A stretch of 64,000 nt of DNA from Diphasiastrum complanatum. Its lineage: Eukaryota; Streptophyta; Lycopodiopsida; Lycopodiales; Lycopodiaceae. The stretch covers positions 63,455,240-63,519,239 of the forward strand of contig CM055096.1 of assembly GCA_029204225.1 (NCBI GenBank). The letters are read 5' to 3'. The translations under genes and the position numbers were made by a program. The notes under the pieces are model-generated. The model did not search any database, was not told the origin of the DNA, and was given only the letters and a program-made list of their open reading frames with translations. Below, one piece after another: positions 1-10,348 of this stretch; the stretch's first letter is position 1, and each line of letters opens with the position of its first letter.

Positions 1-505
1 TATCTTTTGCCAATAAGGTTCGAGTTGTGTGGAATGACCTGGGTAGGGCTATTTTTCCTTTGAAATTGCATATTTTGCTTCAAAATTTTACAAAGAAATA
101 AACAGATCTTTTATCTTTTGTACGAATGTGTTCAGGTCTTTGCCGTCCCACTGTAGGTCAGTTAATTGGTCTTCCAAAAACATGATTTGATTACGAGATC
201 GAGTCTCATTCTTGGTTTGCGATTCTTTCCATAAATCTTTTGCGTTCAAAATTGATGTAAGATCTAGCATTATATTGTCATGCATTGAAGACGCAATAAT
301 TGCTAGCTTTGTCATTTCTCAAACTCCATTCTCAAAGTTCTTTGCTAGGAGTAGATATTGGCTTCTCCTCTATTGGTTCTACCCATTGCCATAGACCTTC
401 GCCCTTCAATACGAGTGAAGTCTTTAATTTTCAAATCAAAGAGTTTGAACCTTCTAGATCCAAAATCGTAGTGATCTTAGCCTGAATATTGCTGATCGAT
501 GACAT
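1..505 (-). pseudogene. Copia gag fragment (minus-strand element I, cut by window edge)
   Basis: Ty1/copia capsid (gag) fragment reading leftward from an ATG at 505. The N-terminal part (MSSISNIQAKITTILDLEGS) has the look of the N-terminal gag segment of plant Copia elements; the frame then breaks. A clean stretch at 315-88 contains QIMFLEDQLTDLQWDGKDL, closely matched by the gag at 46709-47165 (QIMLLEDQLTNLPWDGRDL), so both belong to one lineage. Stops and frameshifts between 320 and 500 make it non-functional. The next part of the element lies left of position 1. Primer sites and an LTR follow on its 5' side (574-1714), the expected order for a minus-strand element. Confidence 0.75.
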
Positions 506-573
506 CTTCTATTTTCTGAATAACTTCAGATGCGGCTTGCTGATGGGTGTATGAAGAATACTGAGAGGGGTAT

Positions 574-713
574 GAAGATACCACTATATCAACTCTAACT
601 TGGTCTGATACCACTGTATCAGTTCCAGAAGCTCTGATACCACTGTATCAGCTCTGAACCTATATGCTCTGATACTACTTTATCAGTTTTGATCCTGTAC
701 ATTCTGATACCAC
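574..713 (-). repeat. Array of five tRNA-Met primer-binding-site-like units
   Basis: Complements of TGGTATCAGA recur at 574-584, 602-614, 631-643, 666-678 and 703-713, spaced 28 to 37 bp. Several units extend to ctgataccactgtatcag, an inverted repeat with a 7-bp stem and 4-nt loop. A normal Copia element has one primer site directly after its 5' LTR; here the LTR-proximal copy at 703-713 sits in that place and the others follow toward gag. Confidence 0.75.
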
Positions 714-1714
714 TATAGGAACAATAGCAATAATTCTTCCACAAAGAACACGATGAAAGTTTGAATAAATCAAACTAATATCAGTGTCTTCAATCGGGTT
801 TTTTTTTTATCTACGTACTAATAGAACAATATTTACCTTGATTGAATTAGCATGCGAAAATAATATGCAGAATTAAGAGATAGCTTAAGATTAGACAAAC
901 AGAAACTATTGATCAAAGACAAATTTATAATTCTAAATCAATATACATCTTTTGCTGTCTTATCTCGTTGTTGTGTCTCCAATTGAATGAGTCTGAAAGA
1001 CTCTTCAGTGTGAGAATCAAAGTACAACGAGTAGTGCACATGTATTTATATTGCTATAGGATAGGTCTTTTGGCCTTTTAATTTTGTAACAGTAGATCTA
1101 ACTATTTACGATGGTTGATATTCAAATGGACGCTCTGTTTCCAAGGTCAAATTATTTTGGTTCGTGAATTATTTCCGACAGTCTGTCTCTTTGTTATAGC
1201 TTTGTGTCTCACAAATTGTTCGCGACACTTGTCTCTTCGCGACATCTTCGTGTTTCGCGAATTGTTTGCGACAAATGACATTTTTGAGCTTGAAGAAGAA
1301 TCCAGAATATTTCGCGAATTGTTCGCAACAGGTGAGCTTTGAATAAGAGACAGAATATTTCATGACAAGATTCTGTTCATGAATCTTTTGAGCTTCAACA
1401 AGAAACCACGAGCTTCTACAAAAATTGTTTCGTGAATCTTTCGCAAATCTTTCGAGTTTCAAGCAAGATAAAATTTTGTGAATCCTTCGAGGTTGATCAC
1501 AAATAGAAATGTTTCGAGTTCACCTTCATTTCTCATCCTTTGTCAAGCAAACTGCACACTTTGTTAGTAGAATTGAGATCTGTCTGATCAGATGTTCTAC
1601 AAATATGCACAAGTTTAACCTTTTAGACTAAATTATTCTATTCTGAAGGTTGTAAATTAGCAATTATTTTGATCCTTTAGAATATCTAAAAGTCGTTAAA
1701 CTTTCCACATTACA
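714..1714 (-). mobile_element. 5' LTR of Copia element I (minus strand)
   Basis: About 1 kb of LTR read leftward, ending at 714 next to the primer site. A plus-strand copy of its inner 700 bp lies at 18899-19605, including the TATA region and the shared end ctattgttccta. The terminal CA is TA here. The outer boundary near 1714 is uncertain because the second copy stops about 300 bp short of it. The U3-like part carries several TTCGCGAA palindromes (1210-1340). Confidence 0.65.
1043..1050 (-). promoter_or_regulatory. TATA box of LTR I
   Basis: Reads TATAAATA on the minus strand in caatataaatacatgtgcac; the same string occurs in the sister LTR at 19267-19274, so the promoter element is conserved between copies. 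Confidence 0.6.
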
Positions 1715-2271
1715 ACTTCCTCGTGGTCTTACAATACACATGCCATAGAATAGAATTAACTTGGGGTGACATGCCCACACCCTAGCATACAAAAAACCAA
1801 CTTTTTACAAAATGGTCAGGCTAGAACTGCAACTGAAAAATTTACAACTTAAACCTAGTACTCATCAACATCAGCTGCACATGCATCAACCAATTTCTAC
1901 AAATACTTCTTGATATGTGAGAGATTTCTAGAATAGATATTGATCTTTCAACATCATATCCATGTTTCTTTACCATCTTTTTTGTCTTGGTTTCCATGCA
2001 TAAATCACAGCATCAATATCTACATCTTCTACACCATCATTTTTGGAACCCAGTCTTTTGAAAGACAGTCTTTGTATAATTCTCTGTTGTCGATTGGATT
2101 GTTTCCACGTCTTTGAGTGGATTTAGGTTCGTATCATAATGCTTTGAGTGAAGTGACCATACCATCAACATCGGTCCCTACTCCGACAACCTTTGCCATC
2201 CAAAATGGAGCTCCCTTGCAACATCTTCATTTGGAGGTTGTATTGCAACAAATTTGTCCATCGCAACCTCT
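1715..2271. other. Spacer without a recognised gene
   Basis: No convincing coding frame. The right end (about 2040-2270) may hold the decayed last part of the transposase-like gene that follows, but I could not align it. Confidence 0.4.
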
Positions 2272-2658
2272 CTACTGGGTATGTTCCGATAATGGTGCAT
2301 CTCCTTTCCGTCCACAATAATGACAAGGTAAGAGTTCTACTGTATCCATTTCGAATTCAGTGTTCACATTAGAAGGCATGCATCCTGAAGGTTGAAAAGC
2401 AATTGTAAAAGATTGTGGCCAAAAAGTTGTTTGGTTGTATGTTGATAGTAACAAATTCTTTTGTTTTGTGAGGTACTCAAGAAGTTTTGTGGTTTCATCT
2501 ATAGATGAGAAATTTTGATCTTTGTATTCTGGATACTTCTCGCACATAGATTGTCCGTATTTACGAAAGGATATCAATCCTTTCGTCTCATCATTGTCCA
2601 GTTCATTTGTGGGTGCCAAAAAGATCGCTTCCTCTTTTGAAGGCAAAGAGTGCAACAA
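2272..2658 (-). pseudogene. 3' part of decayed transposase-like gene
   Basis: A 128-codon frame on the minus strand, downstream of the HTHEDID core (2891-3166) and separated from it by stops. It contains a C-x2-C pair (LLPCHYCGRKGD) near its end and an acidic, lysine-rich middle (NELDNDETKGLISFRKYGQ). By position it would be the C-terminal portion of the same protein. I recognise no independent domain, and the assignment rests on collinearity. Confidence 0.4.
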
Positions 2659-2890
2659 TATGAAAGGTTCACTTCATGTATCTTCTCCATTAGTGCAACA
2701 ATATTTCCACTGCATGGTTTCACCATTCAACATTTGAAAACGAAGCAGTGAGGATTGGTGTGTCCTTCTAGACCATCATTTCCACGAACAATAAATGGTT
2801 CTATGAATCTTTTCCAATCCACCATTCATTCTAACAACTCAACTTCATTACTTTCAGTACGACCACCACCTATCTTTTGGCCAATTCGTC

Positions 2891-4022
2891 CTAACATATC
2901 AGGCATGGTAAAAACTTACATTTCAATGCCCTAGAAATTACACTAAAAACTTGATCGATGTCTTCATGCGTGTGTTCGACCATCAAAAACCCCATTTCAA
3001 CAGTATGAAATATGTTATGTGCCACCAACATAGAACAAAGACCAAAGATGAACCTATTTTTATTTTCCCTCAACCTGAATACGTAAGATGGGAGGGAGAT
3101 TGTCGCGTGCGAGTTGCACCTTTCGTATTGTTCACATAATGGATGTGACAACCGGATTGTTGTCATGCAGATGCAAGGTGTCTATCCACACATCACAGAG
3201 CAATTTGAATCTGTGAACTAACACTCCACAAACATGCGTTTTCAAAAAACGGTTACCCTCCAATCTTGGAGGAGTCTTTTTGAAATGGGGCAATGTTGTT
3301 GTATTTTGATCCATGCCATCAATAATAAGGCACAACGATTGCTCTGGATGTGATCTTGATTCTTCTTTCTAGTATGTGTATAGCTTTCTCGAGTCAAAAA
3401 CATGCAATAAGTGGCAATTTCTCATTGCAATATGGTGATTTTGCACCTTAATATCAGTAGAAGTTTCGATCACATTTTTTAGCTCATCACAAATCTTGCA
3501 TTTGGACATTCTTTGTTTTGTTGGAATCTTGACATATCAAAACTCGTGTCTCCATAATTGATACAATGTATTTCTGGAGATTGTGGACATGCTAGTTTCT
3601 TGAAGTTCTTTGTTGATGGAATTGAAGACATTACCTTTAGACATTCCAAGAGGGAGATGATGTTCACAATGAACTACTCCATCTTTTGATTTATGTTGAA
3701 AATGCGGTTGGGGTAGAGCATGCTTTTCCAAAATTCCATGCATAATAGCAAGTCCCCATCTTGAATGTGTGCGCTGTTTTAATGTACCCGTGTTCTCATG
3801 AAATTTATAGACAATATTGTTGTGTGCCTCTGAGATTATCTCCCAAAACATTCCATGGGAAACTCCCAATAGACCTTGAGATGCCTTTGAACATATGGTT
3901 TTACCTGAAACTATAGCTTTAAGTCTTAAATTGGGTTCTTCCCACATATTGCATGCAAGGTTAGAATTATCTCGTGCCTTCAAGGTAATTATGTCTATCT
4001 GATCCTCTCTTTCTCCATACAC
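2891..4022 (-). pseudogene. Core of DUF7869-like transposase-like gene, broken
   Basis: Collinear pieces on the minus strand resemble the uncharacterised plant and animal protein family I know as DUF7869. In order: a segment ending NTLYQLWRHEF, an in-frame TGA, then KIPTKQRMSKCKICDELKN (zinc-binding look), DGMDQNTTTLPHF, THVCGVLVHRFKLLCDVWID, then after a frameshift RENKNRFIFGLCSMLVAHNI and EHTHEDIDQVFS. The D of DGMDQ and the HTHEDID motif would be two acidic positions of an RNase H-like fold; this fold assignment is inference. The family's usual LDNCW before RENKN is missing here (SYVFRLRENKN), so a third acidic residue is gone. At least one stop and two frameshifts show it is dead. Confidence 0.6.
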
Positions 4023-4839
4023 ATAGTCTCAAGTCTTCACATTCTTTGTATGTGATTTTGTGTATACATAATTTCTTACAAAAAGGCTGCATCAAAGTAC
4101 CTTTCATATGTTTTGGTGATAAAACAAAATCTGCCTTCTTCAGAGTGACGAATGCAAGCACACGTTTTCTTTTGCAGTTTCGAGAAGCTCCAAAAGATTC
4201 GAAACTTGGATCATGTTGCATTGGACTTTCAAAACTTTTCTCATGTGATTGACCAACTCTTGATACAGATTCTTGTAACATTTCATTCCAATTACCTATC
4301 TCGTCGTCTTCATCGAAATTAAACATAGAAAAATTTGAATCATGCTGTCTAGAAACATTAGAAAGCAATGTTGTAGAAGATGCACTTGTTGTCTTCTTGG
4401 ATTGTCTTGCCATTTGAGAAAGTCTACGGTGACTCGGTGATAGAATATGCTTGAGATGGATTGTAGTGTCCATTTCCCACATTAACGTTCTCATATGCAT
4501 CAGTAAATCTGAACTAGACCCATTTCGTCGAGATACATCATTGTTAATCACATCGTCTATCCCAGTTAGGATGTCTGAGTTGTATGCTGGTTGTGTAAGA
4601 TCATAAACGCCTGTCAAAACATCAAAGTTGTATAGAGCTGGTCTTGTAGCATTGCTATCAGTTACATCATGAGCATTGATATCATCCCCACCGGTGAGAA
4701 CATCTGAACTATACCTAATCCGTTTGAAGTTTGCACTATTATTATGATTGACATCTTCCACGCTAGTGAGGAAATCGGAGTTATATGTTGTTTTTGTCGA
4801 TGTTCTACCGTCGTGATTGAAGGTAATCGTAATAATCAT
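3967..4839 (-). CDS. ORF with four degenerate copies of a Y-x-x-D-x-L-T repeat
   Basis: A 290-codon open frame upstream of the transposase-like core and partly overlapping its first piece. Its first hundred residues hold four copies of one motif: YNSDFLTSVEDV, YSSDVLTGGDDI, YNFDVLTGVYDL and YNSDILTGIDDV. The middle is serine-rich and the end basic (NCKRKR) with KLCIHKITYKECEDL. No catalytic motif is visible. Its end runs into the core region in another frame, so it may be the N-terminal half of the same gene separated by a frameshift, or an exon. Function unknown. Confidence 0.4.
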   Translation of the reverse strand: MIITITFNHDGRTSTKTTYNSDFLTSVEDVNHNNSANFKRIRYSSDVLTGGDDINAHDVTDSNATRPALYNFDVLTGVYDLTQPAYNSDILTGIDDVINNDVSRRNGSSSDLLMHMRTLMWEMDTTIHLKHILSPSHRRLSQMARQSKKTTSASSTTLLSNVSRQHDSNFSMFNFDEDDEIGNWNEMLQESVSRVGQSHEKSFESPMQHDPSFESFGASRNCKRKRVLAFVTLKKADFVLSPKHMKGTLMQPFCKKLCIHKITYKECEDLRLCVWRKRGSDRHNYLEGTR

Positions 4840-5434
4840 TCATTGTCTCGTCGAATGATACGTGCCTAGTATTCGAAGCATGTAAAGAAAGTTTCGATAC
4901 ACACCATATCATCGATTTATTTGGTGAGTAAAATGGGAATCTGTCATTTGCCATGGCATTTTGAATGGTTCCTTCATTTGTTACCGATATCAACTTTACA
5001 TTGGCAAACGATTGATTTTTGTCAAAACTGCAGTAACCTTTGAAGCTAGCCAAACTAACTATATTTTCATCAAAATCCATACAGTCAACAATATCATTGG
5101 TGTTATAAATATGACATGCCAAGGCTGCAAGGTCATCAATCTTCACCACATCATTGTTATCCCACAACAATCTACTTGCCATTAAGTCCAACAAATTTTC
5201 ATGAATGTTTGCAAGATGAGTGATACCCGTCTGTGGGTATGGCAATAGACAATCCATCTTGAGCACTTTTGAAATACTCGCCATGCATTTATTTGTGCCA
5301 ATTTCACGAAAGAAACACATTTGGCTTGGTTTAGTACTCAAAATTTGATAGAATGCAACGACTTCTTTTCGATAAAGCAAGACAACGCGGACATTTTTCT
5401 CACGATCGTTTTCCATTGCAAGCCCAACAGACAC
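4805..5434 (-). CDS. Unrecognised 209-residue ORF upstream of transposase-like gene
   Basis: ATG at 5434, stop at 4805, overlapping the next frame by 35 bp. Contains FYQILSTKPSQMCFFREIG and LACHIYNTNDIVDCMDFDEN; no signal peptide, membrane segment or known motif seen. The overlap and shared orientation suggest the N-terminal part of the 2272-5434 gene, with a frameshift at the ORF junction (the peptide MNDYYDYLQSRR ends where the other frame begins). It could instead be a separate element ORF. Confidence 0.4.
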   Translation of the reverse strand: MSVGLAMENDREKNVRVVLLYRKEVVAFYQILSTKPSQMCFFREIGTNKCMASISKVLKMDCLLPYPQTGITHLANIHENLLDLMASRLLWDNNDVVKIDDLAALACHIYNTNDIVDCMDFDENIVSLASFKGYCSFDKNQSFANVKLISVTNEGTIQNAMANDRFPFYSPNKSMIWCVSKLSLHASNTRHVSFDETMNDYYDYLQSRR

Positions 5435-5670
5435 CCAGAGAAATTATGATGTCAACATACGTTGGAACATACACACATACATAAATGTAATATAACACAC
5501 AATGTAAATAGCTAGATAAATACACTCTCAATTTTGTAAATCTTTTAATCAATTTGTGTATTTTTTAGATTATTTGTAGTTATTTTCACCCAAGTTTTGA
5601 GATTGTTTGTAATTATCTTGGAATTTTTTTATGTATTTTTAATATCTTTATAAAATATTCGTGGATCTTC

Positions 5671-6000
5671 CTTAGGCCTTGACCCGTAACCCTTGGCCCA
5701 TAGCCCTTGGTGCTTGGTGCTTGGTCCTTAGCCTTTCGCCATTGGTCCTTAAAGTTTGGCGCTTACCCCTTGCCACTTAGTCCTCAACCATTGGACTGTA
5801 GCCCTTGGCCCTTAGCCCTTAGTTCTTAGATCTTGGCCCTTAGCCCTTAGCCCTTAGCCCTTGGACCTTAGCCCTTACCCCTTATATCTTGTCCCTTAGC
5901 CCTTAGCCCTTAGCCAGTTGTCCCTTAGTCCTTAGCCCTTGGCCCTCCTTACCCCTTAGATCTAGGCCCTTAGCCCTTAGTCCTTAGACGTTAGCCCTCG
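5671..6000. repeat. Degenerate telomere-like heptamer array (CCCTTAG/CCCTTGG)n
   Basis: About 330 bp built of variants of CCCTTAG, CCCTTGG and CCTTAGC, with purer runs near 5825-5865 and 5895-5925. The plant telomere unit is CCCTAAA, so this is related in composition and period, not identical. Confidence 0.8.
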
Positions 6001-6044
6001 CACTGCAGAACCATAGCAAGCTTGAGCCTGTTTCCTGAGCTTGT

Positions 6045-6745
6045 TGTGAAGAATTGTCACATTTTTTGCAAATCTAGCTTGATCAAAAGCCATGTAGTAT
6101 AATGTAAATTTTGTACATAAGTGGATTCCACACATGTGAGGCCAATATGCCACATGTCAATCCACTCCTAATGTAGGTTAGGTCAAGTCCATAGAGTTGG
6201 TCATGTCATTTTGGTAGTGATTCCTAGTGTATAGGACCTAAATCCTAGATTTAACGTGAAAATTGACCAACTAGCTATCTACCAAGCATGACTCTAGGAA
6301 ATAGACTAGGGTTTCATTTTAGGGCAAAAAGGTTGAGTTAACTTCCTTATCACATGCTGGAAATCCACCTAATTTCACAAAGGAGGTCGAATTTGCTATG
6401 TATTCCAAGCTCCCATAGTGAGAAAATAGATTATTTTTGGAGCTCATTGGCAATCTCCAACTACTCCACTATGTACATTGAGTTTTTGTGATCCAAATGC
6501 AACCAAATCAATTTCTACTTGTTCTCAGCTTTAAGGCCATACTACAGCCTATAGTACACATGTGTGGGCTCAGATTTTAATGTTGATCAATGCTTTTGAT
6601 TGTTAATGCTTGTTGTTTGTCAAATTGCCAATCTAGATCAACTTTTTGATGACTGGTTTTTTGATAGATTGCTAAGCAAGCATCAAATCACTCTTGTGGA
6701 TCTTTTGTAGATCCATTTATGGTACTAAAGTACAATACTGTCACA
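6045..6745 (+). mobile_element. Copia 5' LTR (element A)
   Basis: Starts tgtgaagaattgtc and ends tactgtcaca directly before a primer site. Related to the LTRs at 16011, 39358 and 58429 by shared starts (tgtgaaaaattgcc-like), the CACACGTGTG-type motif (here CACACATGTG) and the 3' end. No second LTR of this copy is present. Confidence 0.75.
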
Positions 6746-6758
6746 TGGTATCAGAGCC
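6746..6758 (+). other. Primer-binding site, element A
   Basis: TGGTATCAGAGCC directly follows the LTR; it is complementary to the 3' end of initiator tRNA-Met. Confidence 0.85.
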
Positions 6759-7890
6759 AAGTACAAGAGCATTAACCATTGATTAAAAGCAAATCCATTT
6801 TTAGCAAGTTTTGGTGCTAAAAACTAGTATTGAGAGGGCGAGCTAGAATCTTGATTTTGGTGAGGGGATTTGATCCCAAACTTGGTAGGGATCCAAATCT
6901 GTACTTTTTGGGAACCTCTAAACCTGCATTTAATGCATGGTATTCATTTGATCCAAAGAAATTTAATTTGTGAGCTTTTGATGTAATTTTTGGTGGAAAT
7001 CTTAGGATAAGCTACCAAGATTTAGTGCCATTGATTAGATTTGACATAGGGTCAAGGCTGAAATCAGGTCCTCTAAACTTGTTTTACAGGTCTTGAAAGT
7101 ACATCAAAAGGTGTGAGGGAGATTTAGTCATAGTTTTGTCCAAAAATGGTGAAAATTGATAGGATTTGATTAGTCTTTGATAGAATCTCATCTAATCTTC
7201 ATTTCATCTTTGTGAGGGAGTGTAAGAACTATGACTAGAAGTCCAAATAGAGGGCTAGAAGTCAAATTTGAGGTAATCAAGACAAAGTGAAACCTTTGGA
7301 AGTTTCTAGGACCAATCAAAACCAATTTTCTTGAGCATTGTTTGGTAGGATCCTTACAAAAAAATTCTTTTGAGTCAAGATCAAGGGGATCTTGCTACTT
7401 GAATCTTTGTGCATTTTAAGTAAGTTTCTGGTGGGAAAATTCTGGAAAGTTCATTGATTTTCTCAAGAGTAGTCAATAGAGTGAAAAATTGGCAAGATTT
7501 GATTGTTAGTAGATTTCACTTCATCTTATCTCCATTCCAACTTTGTGAGGGAGTGCTAGAACTAAGATTATAAGTCCATTTGTTGGATTAGAAATCTAAT
7601 TTGAGTGAAACACTACAAGTGTGAGACTTTTGTGAGTTGCAAAGTCAATCAAATCTATTTTTTATGTGTAGAATTCGCTAGTAAGATGGGATCTATTGGA
7701 GCATACCTTCTAGAACGAGGGAGAGATTGAATTCTACAAATTATTCTATTTGGAAGGTTAGGATGGAGTCACTAATGGTGCTCCAAGACCTTTATGAGTT
7801 CTTGATTGATGATGAAGATGAACCTCTAGGTGCGCACAGGAGTTGATCAAATACAAGAAGAGATCTAGGCTAGCACTTCATTGAAGAGAT
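6759..7890 (+). pseudogene. Leader and truncated gag of Copia element A
   Basis: About 930 bp of untranslated leader, then the gag start at 7686 (MGSIGAYLLE). A small indel near 7710 breaks the frame. In the shifted frame the peptide matches the gags at 40675 and 49058: RMESLMVLQDLYEFLIDDE. Homology is lost after about 7890, so only the first 70 codons of gag remain. Confidence 0.7.
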
Positions 7891-9240
7891 CTGTAAGAAA
7901 CAGAGAGAGACTTAGCGAATAGAGTAAGAAAGCAAAATAACATAGTTGTGCATGAAAGTCTGCCAATGAGCAGAACACAACAAAAGAGTAGAGAGTCAAT
8001 CCACCAACAAGCGAGACACTGACGATCTCGCTCCAAAACCAAACTGACAATATAGTTGCTCTATTTCGTGTATCTCTTGGCCTTGTGCTGTGTCTCTTGA
8101 TTGCTAGAATAAAATATGTTCTGTGATGCGTAGTCGAGTGTCTGGGATCCTGTAAGAGCTTTCACACGAAGAAGATTCAAAGACAAAAAATTGTTCGCGA
8201 ATCAGAATAGAGTCCAAACATGAAACAAGAAAGAAAAAGTGCTTCCGCAAATTCATTCACAAAAAGAAATCAGATTTACAAAGCCTGCCACACTCTACTT
8301 CTAATTCTTGAAGAACAGTGTAAAAAACTCAATAGGCTAGCAATCTACTGCATTAGTTCAAGCCTTCCACAAAGAAAATAGTTCTTTTGTGCTTCTGCTA
8401 TAGAGAAATGGGATTACGTAACAATATATAGTGTGTTTGAACTCAGAGACTAGTGTCTCTGCTCCATTTTCTGCACACGTTATGAATGAATGACAATGGA
8501 AAAGTCTGGACAAGTTATAGCTCGAGAGAACTCGTGCACAGAGAAGGGGTGCCAGAAACTGCCATGTGGAGACATATGTTCATTTGCCAATAGGACATTG
8601 CCACAGAAGATGAGCAGTTTGAAAATGGCTTTGCCAGTGAAAAACGGTGACTGTAGGCTACAACTTGTAGAAAAAATAGCCTATGGAATGACAAAGAAGG
8701 TCGTTGGCCATTGCAAATAGCCATGACACGTATAGACAGCCACTTGAAATCAAGAAGACACCAAGAAAATGTCCAAAGTATCCTGGTAACAAGCAGAAAC
8801 TGTTCTGTAAACAAGAAAACAATGGACATGCCATTCCCATCTACACCTCTATTAGACTCAATAGATTCTACCTTTTTAATAAAGGGTATTGGGCCAGCCT
8901 CGTCTCTTGTAGCACCATCCCTTCTTTTTCTCTCTCAGACCATCTCCCTGTTCTTCTTCGCTTCAACCTATTCCCTGTCACCCCTGCCAAGTGGCACTCG
9001 ATTTCATTACGAATAACTCTTTGATTTGGAATAAGGATCTTCATCAAGCTCTTGCTCTTTAACTTTCAGATCTTTAGAATTTAGGAGACATCATTGCATT
9101 CCGCACAAGACAAAATAACATGACGCTTAGAACCATCTTGGCCGTGAGTCATAAACTCAGCTCTGTCGAAAGCAAATTTGTTTTGAAGGAAGATGCCGCG
9201 GATGACACCAAGACTTTTGATGAGAAGAGGATCGTGATAT
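7891..9240 (-). other. Unassigned region, possibly old LTR plus Copia leader (minus)
   Basis: No supported gene. A TATA-like string (cactatatatt on the minus strand near 8435) and a TTCGCGAA site near 8200 resemble LTR promoter regions nearby. The stretch left of the 9241 primer site should be leader and gag start of a minus-strand Copia element, but no gag domain is recognisable. Confidence 0.35.
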
Positions 9241-9252
9241 GCTCTGATACCA
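9241..9252 (-). other. Primer-binding site, minus-strand Copia element M
   Basis: Plus strand gctctgatacca, i.e. TGGTATCAGAGC on the minus strand, next to an LTR end at 9254. Confidence 0.8.
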
Positions 9253-9253
9253 C

Positions 9254-9606
9254 TGATGAGAAAAAAAAAAGTGATTGACTGATGAGAAATTTGTTGGATT
9301 CGAGAAACTTTCGTGAATGCGAATCAATCACGACTCTCTTAAGCTCGGATGGAGTTCAGATGCGACCGCTGGACACTGCCAGCTGAATCACTCCTACAAT
9401 CCTCCAGAGTGTAGTCAGTCACTGCTGATCTACGTTCATAAAATCAATGCAACATTCAACAAAGTTTCAACCAAAGTGTGAAAATTCAAAAAATGAACAA
9501 GAAAACTCAGACATATGAAATATCAGCATAAACATTCAACATCCAAGATCAGACACAACAAGAAAATAATCTATATTAATTTTCTCTGAATTTCTTCAAG
9601 CACTGC
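9254..9606 (-). mobile_element. Truncated LTR of Copia element M
   Basis: About 350 bp of LTR adjoining the primer site; shares cctacaatcctcc and general layout with the LTR at 47269-48262. It stops at 9606, exactly where a Gypsy LTR begins, so the outer part was lost or displaced by that insertion. Confidence 0.55.
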
Positions 9607-10326
9607 TGTTGGAGGGTTTGTGGATCCCAAGGCAACCCTAACCCTAGTTAATAAGTGAGAGGGATTTGGCACCCTGCGTGTGTAAGTCCAACCCGATGAT
9701 CACATAGTTATTTGATTGATTAGTTAAAAGTTAATAAAAGACTTTGGGCCTTTTTGCGGGACTTTTAATGTCACAGGGCCTAAATGTCAAGTTAGTGAAT
9801 AAAGTTGGGTTTCCCTCCAATTTTGATGGTTCCCACACTTTTTTAAATTTGAATAAAAAGAGAGGCAAGACTGGACCAATAGGATTCAGAGGCCAGGGTC
9901 CTCCTCTCTACTATAAAAAGGGACCAACTCGAGTTGCTCCTAATGTTCATTTCCTCATTTCAATAAAGCAGATTGGTTCTCTTTAGAAATGGATTGATGA
10001 ATGTCCTTGCTCTTCCTCTCTTTTCCTCCAATTCTCATGCTTCCTTTGTATTTGCTAATTGTTGGATTTGATCATTATTGGGATTGCTATTTCCTATGCT
10101 TTTTGTGAGAGAGAAAAGGAGAGAGAGACGAGTTAGTTTCTATCATTGTTGTGGATTTAGGGTTAATGGATGTAGTGTTAATGCTTAGTGTTAATGGATG
10201 TTAGTGTTAGATCCTCCATTCATGTTGAAATTTGAACTATATTATTGCTCTCATGGGAACGAACCTACTGATGCTAGATTGACTAGATCTTGGATTCAGG
10301 TTAGGCAAGGAAAGAAACCCACTACA
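9607..10326 (+). mobile_element. Gypsy 5' LTR (element J)
   Basis: Starts tgttggagggtttgtgg and ends cccactaca 4 bp before a tRNA-Asp type primer site. A related LTR lies at 38664. Shared blocks include tgtgtaagtccaac and gatcacat. TATA box at 9913. No matching 3' LTR or coding region of this copy is in the window. Confidence 0.75.
9913..9919 (+). promoter_or_regulatory. TATA box of Gypsy LTR J
   Basis: TATAAAA in ctactataaaaaggg, at the same relative place as TATAAAT in the related LTR at 38963. Confidence 0.6.
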
Positions 10327-10330
10327 ATTT

Positions 10331-10348
10331 TGGCACCGTTGCCGGGGA
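10331..10348 (+). other. Gypsy primer-binding site (tRNA-Asp type)
   Basis: TGGCACCGTTGCCGGGGA, one base from the perfect tRNA-Asp complement TGGCGCCGTTGCCGGGGA. Confidence 0.8.

Noticed and set aside
8490-9024. Overlapping frames of 76-106 codons on both strands
   Set aside because: No domain, no splice support and mutually overlapping; more likely old LTR or leader DNA.
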